From contig CAAGIE010000143.1 in assembly GCA_900769835.1 (NCBI GenBank), positions 1-8,778 on the forward strand: DNA of 8,778 nucleotides. Reading direction: 5' to 3'. Within the stretch, counting starts at the first letter, position 1, and each line of letters starts with the position of its first letter. The position numbers and the translations under genes were made by a program. This stretch comes from an uncultured Oscillospiraceae bacterium (GTDB taxonomy: Bacteria; Bacillota; Clostridia; Oscillospirales; Oscillospiraceae). Of this stretch, positions 1 through 5,564 are shown piece by piece. The notes beneath the pieces were generated by a model. That model made no database searches and was not told the DNA's origin. It worked only from the letters and a program-made list of their open reading frames with translations.

Positions 1-146
1 CTATGTGGGATGAGCGCAGAACGACTGTGGAAGCCCACAATATCCTTTCCGAACATAATTATCATGGCAAAAAACGTAAGGACACAGTGGATGCGGTTGC
101 AGCGTCGTTGATCCTTGAAGGTTATTTGGCATTTATAAAAAGATGA
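1..146 (+). CDS. ruvX: RuvX/YqgF family Holliday junction resolvase-like nuclease, C-terminal fragment
   Basis: This is the last 47 codons of a gene that begins upstream of the window; the reading frame starts at base 3 and ends in TGA at 144-146. YqgF/RuvX has an RNase H-like fold and acts as a putative pre-16S rRNA 5'-end nuclease and/or Holliday junction resolvase. What is visible is the family's C-terminal signature: WDERRTT (the family usually shows DER-x-TT), then a KKRKD segment, then VDAVAASLILEGYL, which matches the usual [IV]D-x-x-A-A-x-x-I-L-x-x-Y-L ending with its conserved Asp. The protein stops at the normal family end, so only the N-terminal part is missing because of the window edge. 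An intrinsic terminator follows at once, so this gene closes its own transcription unit. Identification is confident although only about a third of the protein is seen. Confidence 0.9.
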   Translation, partial: MWDERRTTVEAHNILSEHNYHGKKRKDTVDAVAASLILEGYLAFIKR

Positions 147-150
147 TTTT

Positions 151-176
151 AGAGGCGGTGCAAACCGCCTCTTTTT
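151..176 (+). terminator. Intrinsic terminator after ruvX
   Basis: A perfect 9-bp stem (AGAGGCGGT at 151-159 pairing with ACCGCCTCT at 164-172) closes a GCAA tetraloop at 160-163 and runs into a T-tract (172-176). It starts 5 bases after the ruvX stop codon. It separates ruvX from the promoter of the next operon. Confidence 0.92.
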
Positions 177-217
177 ATATATAATAATGAATATTTCCAA
201 TTTCCAGAGAAATACTA

Positions 218-246
218 TTGCAATCAGACTCGCTTTCGTATATAAT
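218..246 (+). promoter_or_regulatory. Sigma-A type promoter of the O-acylation operon
   Basis: A -35 box TTGCAA (218-223) and a perfect -10 box TATAAT (241-246) are separated by exactly 17 bases. Transcription would start near 252-253, giving a short leader of about 27 bases before the ATG at 280. The region just upstream (about 180-217) is AT-rich. This promoter lies downstream of the in-frame ATG at 187, which argues against that ATG as the start of the first gene. No obvious operator or riboswitch is visible in the short leader. Confidence 0.8.
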
Positions 247-262
247 ACAGTCTATGCGAAAA

Positions 263-270
263 AAGGAGAG
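263..270 (+). promoter_or_regulatory. Shine-Dalgarno site that sets the start of the SGNH lipoprotein gene
   Basis: AAGGAGAG lies 9 bases before the ATG at 280. The longer in-frame ATG at 187 has no comparable site and would lie upstream of the promoter. Starting at 280 also places a clean lipoprotein signal peptide at the N-terminus. Confidence 0.85.
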
Positions 271-279
271 TCTTGTCGA

Positions 280-1224
280 ATGAGAGATAGAATGCTTTTG
301 AACAAACTGACTGCAGCAATGCTTGCGTTGCTGGTAGTTTTTACTTTAACTGCTTGCGGACAATCTCAGCCTGACGTGATCGTTGGCAATGTAGGTGGCA
401 CAAGTGGGACAAACGGAACAACCACACCGTCCGGTGATACTACTGATCCTTCTGTTGAACCCACATATCCGGAGCCGATTCCTACCGAGCCTGAGACGGA
501 AACAACCGAAGAGTATACCGAGCCTTCCACTGAGGAGAGCAACGGCCTTACCGGTTACGAGTATGAGATCACCCCCTTGATCGGAGCAGTGCCTGCTGGT
601 GACAGGGTGGATAAGTCCTATTTTGATGATGCAGTCTTCGTAGGTGACTCTGTCAGTATGAAACTGAACTTCTACTGTGCCGCAAGCGGCGCTCTGGGCA
701 ACGCGCAATTCCTGACTGCCGGTAGCCTGGGCAGCGCAAACGCGCTTTGGGAAGTCAGCAACAATTCTGTGCATCCCGTCTATAACGGCCAGAAGCAGCT
801 GATTGAGAAATCCATTGCATCTATGGATGTCAATAAAGTATATATTATGCTGGGTATGAATGACATTGCGATCTATGGTCTGGATGGCGCGGTTAATAAT
901 ATGGTGAAGCTGATTGAACGTATTTTGGTCAATTCTCCCGATGTGCAGATCGTTGTGCAGTCTATGACTCCCATGACTTCTACCAGCAATCTGCTCAGTT
1001 CTTCCGGACACAATCCTCAGAATATTCACACATATAATATGAAACTGATGAATATGTGCAATGAGAAGGGCTATTACTTTCTGGATGTGGCTTCTGTGAT
1101 GTATAACGACAATGGTTTCCTGCGTCGCGAGTACTGCAGTGACCCCGACGGTATGGGTATCCATTTCACCAATGCAGGTTGTGTAGCCTGGGTGGATTAT
1201 CTGCTTACCCATCCTATCCAGTAA
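280..1224 (+). CDS. SGNH/GDSL-type hydrolase lipoprotein (putative surface acyl-esterase or acyltransferase)
   Basis: This is a 314-residue predicted lipoprotein. Residues 1-25 form a signal peptide (basic start, hydrophobic AMLALLVVFTL core) ending in the lipobox LTAC, with C26 as the lipidated Cys. Residues about 35-90 are a flexible Gly/Thr/Pro/Glu-rich linker. The catalytic domain begins near residue 110. Block I is VFVGDSVS with nucleophile S124, block II is probably the TAGSLGS region (G148), block III is LGMND (G192, N194), and the C-terminal His is H295 in GIHFTNAG. The partner Asp is probably D290 or D288; neither sits exactly three residues before the His as in the textbook DxxH. 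SGNH enzymes hydrolyse or transfer O-acyl esters. First gene of the operon, directly behind the promoter, with an MBOAT acyltransferase and a DHHW protein downstream, so action on acylated surface glycan outside the membrane is inferred. The start at 280 is preferred to 187 because of the SD, promoter and signal peptide. Confidence 0.85.
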   Translation: MRDRMLLNKLTAAMLALLVVFTLTACGQSQPDVIVGNVGGTSGTNGTTTPSGDTTDPSVEPTYPEPIPTEPETETTEEYTEPSTEESNGLTGYEYEITPLIGAVPAGDRVDKSYFDDAVFVGDSVSMKLNFYCAASGALGNAQFLTAGSLGSANALWEVSNNSVHPVYNGQKQLIEKSIASMDVNKVYIMLGMNDIAIYGLDGAVNNMVKLIERILVNSPDVQIVVQSMTPMTSTSNLLSSSGHNPQNIHTYNMKLMNMCNEKGYYFLDVASVMYNDNGFLRREYCSDPDGMGIHFTNAGCVAWVDYLLTHPIQ

Positions 1225-1240
1225 TATATGGAGGTAAATT

Positions 1241-1729
1241 ATGAAGCGTTTGATTGCTTGTTTGCTGCTGGCCGTGAGTCTGTTCGGCCTGGTGGCTTGT
1301 TCCAATAAACCTGCAGATGTCCAGAAGGAAGAAAAGAATGTTACTGTGGATATCGCGGCGGTGAAGGAGCAGATTCTTCAAGATGTGGAGATCGTGGAAC
1401 CGATGGATCTGACCACCGAGCGCGCTTGTGTTGCCTACTACCTGGACGCAAATGATGTTAAGAATTCTGCCTGTATGATCGCGATGGGCAGCGTTTTCCC
1501 TGAGGAGATGCTGATGTTTGAAGCCACCAGCGAAGAAGCTGCAAAGCGAATTGCAGAGAAGCTGGAAGTGAAATTGCAGGATCTGCTGAATCAGTCTGCC
1601 AATTATGATGCAGATACCAATGCGATTTTGAAGGAATGCAAGGTAGTGATCGTTGGCAATTATGTCAATCTGTTCATTCACGCAGAAAGCGCACAGATGC
1701 GGGAGATCTTTAACGCCGCTATTAAGTAA
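1241..1729 (+). CDS. DUF4358-type small lipoprotein, function unknown
   Basis: This is a 162-residue predicted lipoprotein. The signal peptide (MKRLIACLLLAVSLFG) ends in the lipobox LVAC with C20 as the lipid-modified residue. The mature part is about 140 residues, acidic and mixed alpha/beta in character. It has a helix-like segment (about 94-118, rich in Glu, Ala and Lys), then a CKVVIVGNYVNLFIH segment (133-147), which resembles the conserved C-terminal strand of DUF4358 proteins. Length fits that family. No catalytic motif is visible. It is translated from GGAGG at 1230-1234, six bases before the ATG, and lies 16 bases after the SGNH lipoprotein gene in the same operon. DUF4358 proteins are, to my knowledge, uncharacterised lipoproteins of Firmicutes. 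Their neighbourhood here suggests an accessory role in surface O-acylation. The family call is from memory of its features, so moderately sure; the lipoprotein call is strong. Confidence 0.75.
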   Translation: MKRLIACLLLAVSLFGLVACSNKPADVQKEEKNVTVDIAAVKEQILQDVEIVEPMDLTTERACVAYYLDANDVKNSACMIAMGSVFPEEMLMFEATSEEAAKRIAEKLEVKLQDLLNQSANYDADTNAILKECKVVIVGNYVNLFIHAESAQMREIFNAAIK

Positions 1730-1735
1730 AATGTT

Positions 1736-1764
1736 GGGTGAGCAATTTGCTCACCCGATTTTTT
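1736..1764 (+). terminator. Terminator-like hairpin inside the operon, before the MBOAT gene
   Basis: GGGTGAGC (1736-1743) pairs perfectly with GCTCACCC (1749-1756) around a five-base loop (AATTT), with weaker pairs extending outward. A run of six T residues follows at 1759-1764. It begins 6 bases after the DUF4358 stop and ends 2 bases before the purine-rich SD region of the MBOAT gene. It has every mark of a Rho-independent terminator. No strong promoter is visible between it and the MBOAT start at 1781, so read-through is probably needed for the two downstream genes. That would make it an attenuating or partial terminator. Confidence 0.8.
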
Positions 1765-1766
1765 GG

Positions 1767-1773
1767 AAAGGGG
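1767..1773 (+). promoter_or_regulatory. Shine-Dalgarno site that sets a TTG start for the MBOAT gene
   Basis: AAAGGGG lies 7 bases before a TTG at 1781-1783. Starting there gives a protein beginning MVFSSLLFLF, the usual N-terminus of AlgI-like MBOAT proteins in Firmicutes. An earlier in-frame TTG at 1763 sits in the hairpin's T-tract, upstream of this SD, so it is rejected. Confidence 0.8.
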
Positions 1774-1780
1774 AATCGTT

Positions 1781-3175
1781 TTGGTTTTCTCAAGCCTTTT
1801 GTTCCTGTTTGTCTTTTTAGGAATCGTGTTGGCGTTGTACTATCTGCTGCCCAGACGGTTCCGCAATCTATGGCTGTTTATCAGCAGTTTGCTTTTCTAT
1901 GCCTACGGTGAGCCGATCTACCTGCTTTTGTTTGTTGGTTCTATTACGATCAACTATATTTGCGGTCTGTTGTTGGGAAAATGGACATCCTCCGGTAAGC
2001 GCAAAGCGGTACTGATCGGCTGTGTGATCGCAAACCTTGGCCTTTTGGGATATTTTAAGTATACGGGCCTGATTCTGGGCACACTGAAAGCAATTCCTGC
2101 GTTTGCGTTCCTGCCGATTCCGGAGATTACAATGCCTATTGGAATTTCCTTTTTCACCTTCCAGGCGATGTCCTATGTGATCGATGTTTATAAGGGAAAT
2201 TGTAAGACCCAGAAGAACTATATTACCTTCGGCACTTATGTTGCGCTGTTTCCTCAGCTGATTGCCGGCCCTATTGTCCGTTATGTGGATGTGGAGCACC
2301 AACTCCAGCACAGAAAAGAGTCTGCCTCAATGTTCCAAAACGGCGTGAAGCTCTTTGTGGTGGGTCTTGCAAAGAAGGTGCTTCTTGCTAACGCAATGGG
2401 TCAGCTTTGGGGGTATTATAAGGCGGCCGGTGCGCAAGCAGGTGTGCTGGGTTGCTGGGTCGGCGTTCTGGCATTTACTATGCAGATCTATTTCGATTTC
2501 AGTGGCTACTCCGATATGGCCCGAGGTCTGGGTAATTTCTTTGGATTCTCTTTCGTGAAGAATTTCAACTATCCCTATATTTCCGGAAGCATTACCGAGT
2601 TCTGGCGCAGATGGCATATTTCTCTCGGCACCTGGTTCCGCGAGTATGTCTATATTCCTTTGGGCGGTAACCGCCGTGGAAAAGCGCGGCAATGCCTGAA
2701 TCTGTTTATCGTATGGGCGCTCACCGGTCTGTGGCACGGCGCCAGTTGGAACTTTGTGATCTGGGGTCTTTATTTCGGCGTGATCCTGACTCTGGAGAAG
2801 TTCTTCCTTTTAGATGGTCTGAAAAAGGCAGGTAAAGTAGTCAGCCATGTTTATGCGTTGCTGCTGATTATGCTGGGATGGGTGATCTTTGATTTCACGG
2901 ATACCGGCAGTATGTTTGCATACTTTGGTGGCTTGTTCTCCTGGAAGAATGGTCTGATTAGCAAGGAAGCGGCATATTGGGCAATCTCGTTCCTGCCCAC
3001 TATTATAATAGGTATCGTTTCCTGCCTGCCTTTGGGCAGAGCCTTGTATAACAGAGTTTCTGTTATGCGATACGGTTGGGTAGCAGAGTCAGTTGTTGTC
3101 CTTTTGGTGATGATCCTTTGCACAGCGGCGCTGGTAAGTTCTACCTATAATCCGTTTATTTATTTCCGATTCTAA
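1781..3175 (+). CDS. MBOAT family O-acyltransferase (AlgI/DltB-like)
   Basis: This is a 464-residue polytopic membrane protein, normal length for AlgI-like MBOAT enzymes. These proteins bring acyl groups (usually acetyl) across the membrane for O-acylation of extracellular polymers. Hydrophobic segments run through most of the protein. The family core is clear: GISFFTFQAMSYVIDVY (121-137), PQLIAGPIVRY (158-168), YFDFSGYSDMARGLG (237-251), EFWRRWHISLGTWFREYVY (273-291) with H279, and LTGLWHGASWNF (314-325) with H319, the near-invariant MBOAT His. The C-terminus ends in FIYFRF, as is common in the family. I choose the TTG at 1781 as start (SD and N-terminal similarity). The gene sits 51 bases after the DUF4358 gene, with a hairpin between them, and its stop codon overlaps the SD of the DHHW gene, so the last two genes are tightly coupled. 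The acyl donor and acceptor cannot be told from sequence. DltB is less likely because no dlt genes are nearby. Confidence 0.93.
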   Translation: MVFSSLLFLFVFLGIVLALYYLLPRRFRNLWLFISSLLFYAYGEPIYLLLFVGSITINYICGLLLGKWTSSGKRKAVLIGCVIANLGLLGYFKYTGLILGTLKAIPAFAFLPIPEITMPIGISFFTFQAMSYVIDVYKGNCKTQKNYITFGTYVALFPQLIAGPIVRYVDVEHQLQHRKESASMFQNGVKLFVVGLAKKVLLANAMGQLWGYYKAAGAQAGVLGCWVGVLAFTMQIYFDFSGYSDMARGLGNFFGFSFVKNFNYPYISGSITEFWRRWHISLGTWFREYVYIPLGGNRRGKARQCLNLFIVWALTGLWHGASWNFVIWGLYFGVILTLEKFFLLDGLKKAGKVVSHVYALLLIMLGWVIFDFTDTGSMFAYFGGLFSWKNGLISKEAAYWAISFLPTIIIGIVSCLPLGRALYNRVSVMRYGWVAESVVVLLVMILCTAALVSSTYNPFIYFRF

Positions 3176-3187
3176 GGAGGGGCAAAG

Positions 3188-4306
3188 ATGCATCGTTTTA
3201 AACAAAATAGCGTCACGATCGTGTTTCTGGCCTTTCTGTTCCTGGTGTCGGTTTGCTTGTTTGCACTGCCGAAATCCGATTATTCCGAGAATGAAAAGCG
3301 TATGTTGGCCAAATTCCCAGAACTGAACGGCGATAGCATAGCCGGTGGTACTTTCGGTAAGGATTTCGAGACTTATCTTGCAGATCATTTTCCTGCGCGG
3401 GATATGTTCTACGGCATTTATTCCTATGCTCAGTTGTATATCGGTCGTAATGGCCAATCGGGTATTTATGCAAGCAAGGATGGCTATTTGATCCCTACTC
3501 CCGCAACTCTTAATGAGGATATTGCAACCAGCAATATTGCGATCTTTGCCCAGTTTGCTCAGCAATATGATCTTCCTGCAGTGATGATGGCGGTGCCTAA
3601 TCCCGGATACATTCTGGATGAGAAACTGCCGGATAACCACCTGGAGTATATGGATGATTCGGTATACCGGATGCTTGCAGAGCAGGCGGGAAATGTGAAT
3701 GTGGTAGACCTGCGGGATACATTTAACAATGCCCAGGGACAGATGTATTATCGTACTGATCACCATCTGACCGCTGCAGGATCTTATGAAATGTACCTTG
3801 CTTATTGCAATGCGATCGGTGTAGCGCCCACGGAATTCTCCTGCGTGCAGACCAATGATGGTTTTTACGGCACCGGCTATTCTAAGAGCGGTCTGTGGCT
3901 GAAAGACCCGGACACCATTGAGATCTGGAAGCCGGAAAATCCGTCCGCATTCAAAGTGACGATTGTGGAGAGCGGTAAAACAGAAGTGTACGACAGCCTG
4001 TATTTCGAGGGTCATCTGGAAAATATGGACCAGTACCCCGTGTATCTGGATGGCAACCATGCGCTGACGCTGATCGAAAACCAGAATGTGAAGAACGGCA
4101 AACGCCTTTTGCTCATTAAGGATTCCTATGCGCACTGTTTCGCGACTTATGCGGCAGAGGACTATGAAATGATCTGTATGGTCGATCTGCGGTATTATAA
4201 GGAATTTACAAGCCAACTGATTAAGGACTATCAATTGAATGAGATCCTGTATTTATACGGCGTAGAGAATTTAGCCGGTTCTACGGATATCGCCAGTTTG
4301 TGGTAA
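3188..4306 (+). CDS. DHHW-family (AlgJ/AlgX-like) membrane-anchored acyltransferase/esterase
   Basis: This is a 372-residue protein with one N-terminal membrane segment (residues about 9-27) and a large domain expected outside the cell. The domain starts with YSENEKRMLAKFPEL, typical of DHHW proteins, and FETYLADHFPARD (60-72). The AlgX/AlgJ-like catalytic set is visible. YRTDHHLT (188-195) supplies D191 and H193, and LLLIKDSYAH (307-316) supplies the likely nucleophile S313. In the family the order D-x-H then Ser is reversed relative to classical SGNH enzymes. The usual Trp of the DHHW motif is Leu here (L194). AlgJ/AlgX-type proteins accept acyl groups from an MBOAT partner and transfer them to polysaccharide, so a pair with the upstream MBOAT gene is likely. 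The start is ATG 3188 with AAGGAGGGG (3174-3182) overlapping the MBOAT stop. Last gene of the operon; a bidirectional terminator follows. Confidence 0.88.
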   Translation: MHRFKQNSVTIVFLAFLFLVSVCLFALPKSDYSENEKRMLAKFPELNGDSIAGGTFGKDFETYLADHFPARDMFYGIYSYAQLYIGRNGQSGIYASKDGYLIPTPATLNEDIATSNIAIFAQFAQQYDLPAVMMAVPNPGYILDEKLPDNHLEYMDDSVYRMLAEQAGNVNVVDLRDTFNNAQGQMYYRTDHHLTAAGSYEMYLAYCNAIGVAPTEFSCVQTNDGFYGTGYSKSGLWLKDPDTIEIWKPENPSAFKVTIVESGKTEVYDSLYFEGHLENMDQYPVYLDGNHALTLIENQNVKNGKRLLLIKDSYAHCFATYAAEDYEMICMVDLRYYKEFTSQLIKDYQLNEILYLYGVENLAGSTDIASLW

Positions 4307-4308
4307 TG

Positions 4309-4339
4309 AAAAAACCTCCTGCAAAGCAGGAGGTTTTTT
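4309..4339. terminator. Bidirectional intrinsic terminator between convergent operons
   Basis: A perfect 14-bp inverted repeat (4309-4322 with 4326-4339) has a three-base AAA loop. The outer six pairs are A on one side and T on the other, so each strand ends in a GC-rich stem plus a T-tract. It starts 2 bases after the DHHW stop and ends 1 base before the stop codon of the minus-strand U32 gene, so it serves both operons. Confidence 0.95.
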
Positions 4340-4340
4340 G

Positions 4341-5558
4341 TTATTTGGCGGACAGATCCACGGCTTTTCTTAAAATGGAGAAGGCGGGAACCTGATGGGG
4401 GAGTTGGATGTAGAAAGTCATTTGGGGAGTACGGGGTTCCGGCAGGTCTTCGCCGTCCTCCGTTTTCATCAATGGGACGATAAAACTTTCAGGACGGGTA
4501 TCCGGTCCGACTAATTCCAGAGCATCGCCTTCGTGGAATTTATTCCGCAGACTGCATTTAGCAAGACCGTTTTCGTCACAACTTTCCACAATGGCGCATA
4601 CCTGCCACTGACGAATATAGCGGGAATTCTCCGTATACTGACCCGGCTCACCAAAGTAAAAACCGGTGGAGTAAATACGATGGGAAACATGATGCACCTC
4701 GTCCTTCCAGACGGGATCCGGCTCTCTGCCGGCGGCAAGATCGTCAATGCAGTGGCGGTAAGCGCCGGTGACGATGGCGGCATAGTAGGCGGATTTTGCG
4801 CGACCTTCGATTTTGATACAGTCGATACCTGCATCGGTAAGCTCCTGCAGGTGGTCGATGGTACACATATCCCGGGAATTAAGGATATAGGTGCCTTTCT
4901 CATCCTCGTATACGGGGAAGTATTCGCCGGGACGCTTTTCCTCCATCAATGCATATTGATAGCGGCAGGGCTGGGCGCAGGCACCGCGATTGGAGTCTCG
5001 ACCGGTCATGTAGTTGCTCAGCAGGCAACGCCCGGAATAACTGACACACATTGCGCCGTGACCGAAGGTTTCGATCTCCAGTTCCTTGGGGGTCTTTTCA
5101 CGGATCTCAATGATCTCGGGAAGACTCAATTCGCGGGCAAGCACGACACGTTGCGCACCCAGATCATACCAGGCTTTTGCGCATTCGTAGTTTGCGATGG
5201 ATTGTTGGGTGGAGATGTGTCGCTGGCATTTCGGCGCATATTTACCCGCTAAAGTAAATGCACCTAAATCAGCCAGGATCAGTGCATCCACGCCGGCATC
5301 CTGCAGGGATTCCAGGTAGGCGGGGAGGGAAACCACTTCGTTGTTGCGGGGCATGGTGTTCACAGTTACGTGAACACTCACACCGTGGTCGTGGGCATAT
5401 TTTACTGCGATGGGCAGCTCCTCCGGGGAGAAATTTCCCGCAAAGGAGCGCATGCCGAAATCGGTGCCTGCTAAATAGACGGCGTCTGCGCCGTAGAGAA
5501 CGGACATTTTCAGCCGTTCCATATCACCGGCAGGGCTTAGTAATTCGATTTTTTTCAT
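4341..5558 (-). CDS. U32 family protein, probable tRNA U34 hydroxylation protein (TrhP/YrrO-like)
   Basis: This is a 405-residue, apparently full-length protein. U32 proteins were once called collagenase-like peptidases. Characterised members (TrhP/YegQ, RlhA, UbiU/UbiV; YrrN/YrrO in Bacillus) instead act in RNA or quinone hydroxylation and carry Fe-S clusters. The N-terminus (MKKIELLSPAGDMERL...GADAVYLA) and the U32 signature FGHGAMCVSYSGRCLLS (165-181) are clear. Cys171, Cys178, Cys194 and Cys232 (in SRDMCTID) have spacing close to that of the Fe-S ligands reported for UbiU; Cys198 is another candidate. A C-terminal beta-rich domain (about 310-400) resembles that of the long YrrO-type members. 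The neighbour mltG also precedes this family in Bacillus, which supports the TrhP-like call. The ATG is only 6 bases after the mltG stop and has no convincing SD, so translational coupling is likely. Last gene of its operon. The exact substrate is inferred. Confidence 0.87.
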   Translation of the reverse strand: MKKIELLSPAGDMERLKMSVLYGADAVYLAGTDFGMRSFAGNFSPEELPIAVKYAHDHGVSVHVTVNTMPRNNEVVSLPAYLESLQDAGVDALILADLGAFTLAGKYAPKCQRHISTQQSIANYECAKAWYDLGAQRVVLARELSLPEIIEIREKTPKELEIETFGHGAMCVSYSGRCLLSNYMTGRDSNRGACAQPCRYQYALMEEKRPGEYFPVYEDEKGTYILNSRDMCTIDHLQELTDAGIDCIKIEGRAKSAYYAAIVTGAYRHCIDDLAAGREPDPVWKDEVHHVSHRIYSTGFYFGEPGQYTENSRYIRQWQVCAIVESCDENGLAKCSLRNKFHEGDALELVGPDTRPESFIVPLMKTEDGEDLPEPRTPQMTFYIQLPHQVPAFSILRKAVDLSAK

Positions 5559-5564
5559 AATATA

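Noticed and set aside
187..279. N-terminal extension of the SGNH lipoprotein from an ATG at 187
   Set aside because: It lies upstream of the -10 box at 241-246 and has no SD. It would bury the lipoprotein signal peptide behind 31 residues; the ATG at 280 has a good SD.
346..1305. Long minus-strand open frame opposite the SGNH lipoprotein gene
   Set aside because: His/Ile/Arg-rich composition typical of an antisense shadow; no SD or recognised domain, and it covers a gene with clear motifs.
1763..1780. Upstream TTG start for the MBOAT gene
   Set aside because: It sits in the T-tract of the hairpin, upstream of the SD at 1767-1773; the TTG at 1781 gives the family's normal N-terminus.
3089..4234. 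Long minus-strand open frame opposite the DHHW gene
   Set aside because: Antisense shadow with no recognisable motif; the plus-strand frame has catalytic residues, a membrane anchor and a strong SD.
4533..5252. Plus-strand open frame inside the U32 gene
   Set aside because: It is antisense to the conserved U32 signature and has no SD or promoter; Gly/Val-rich shadow composition.
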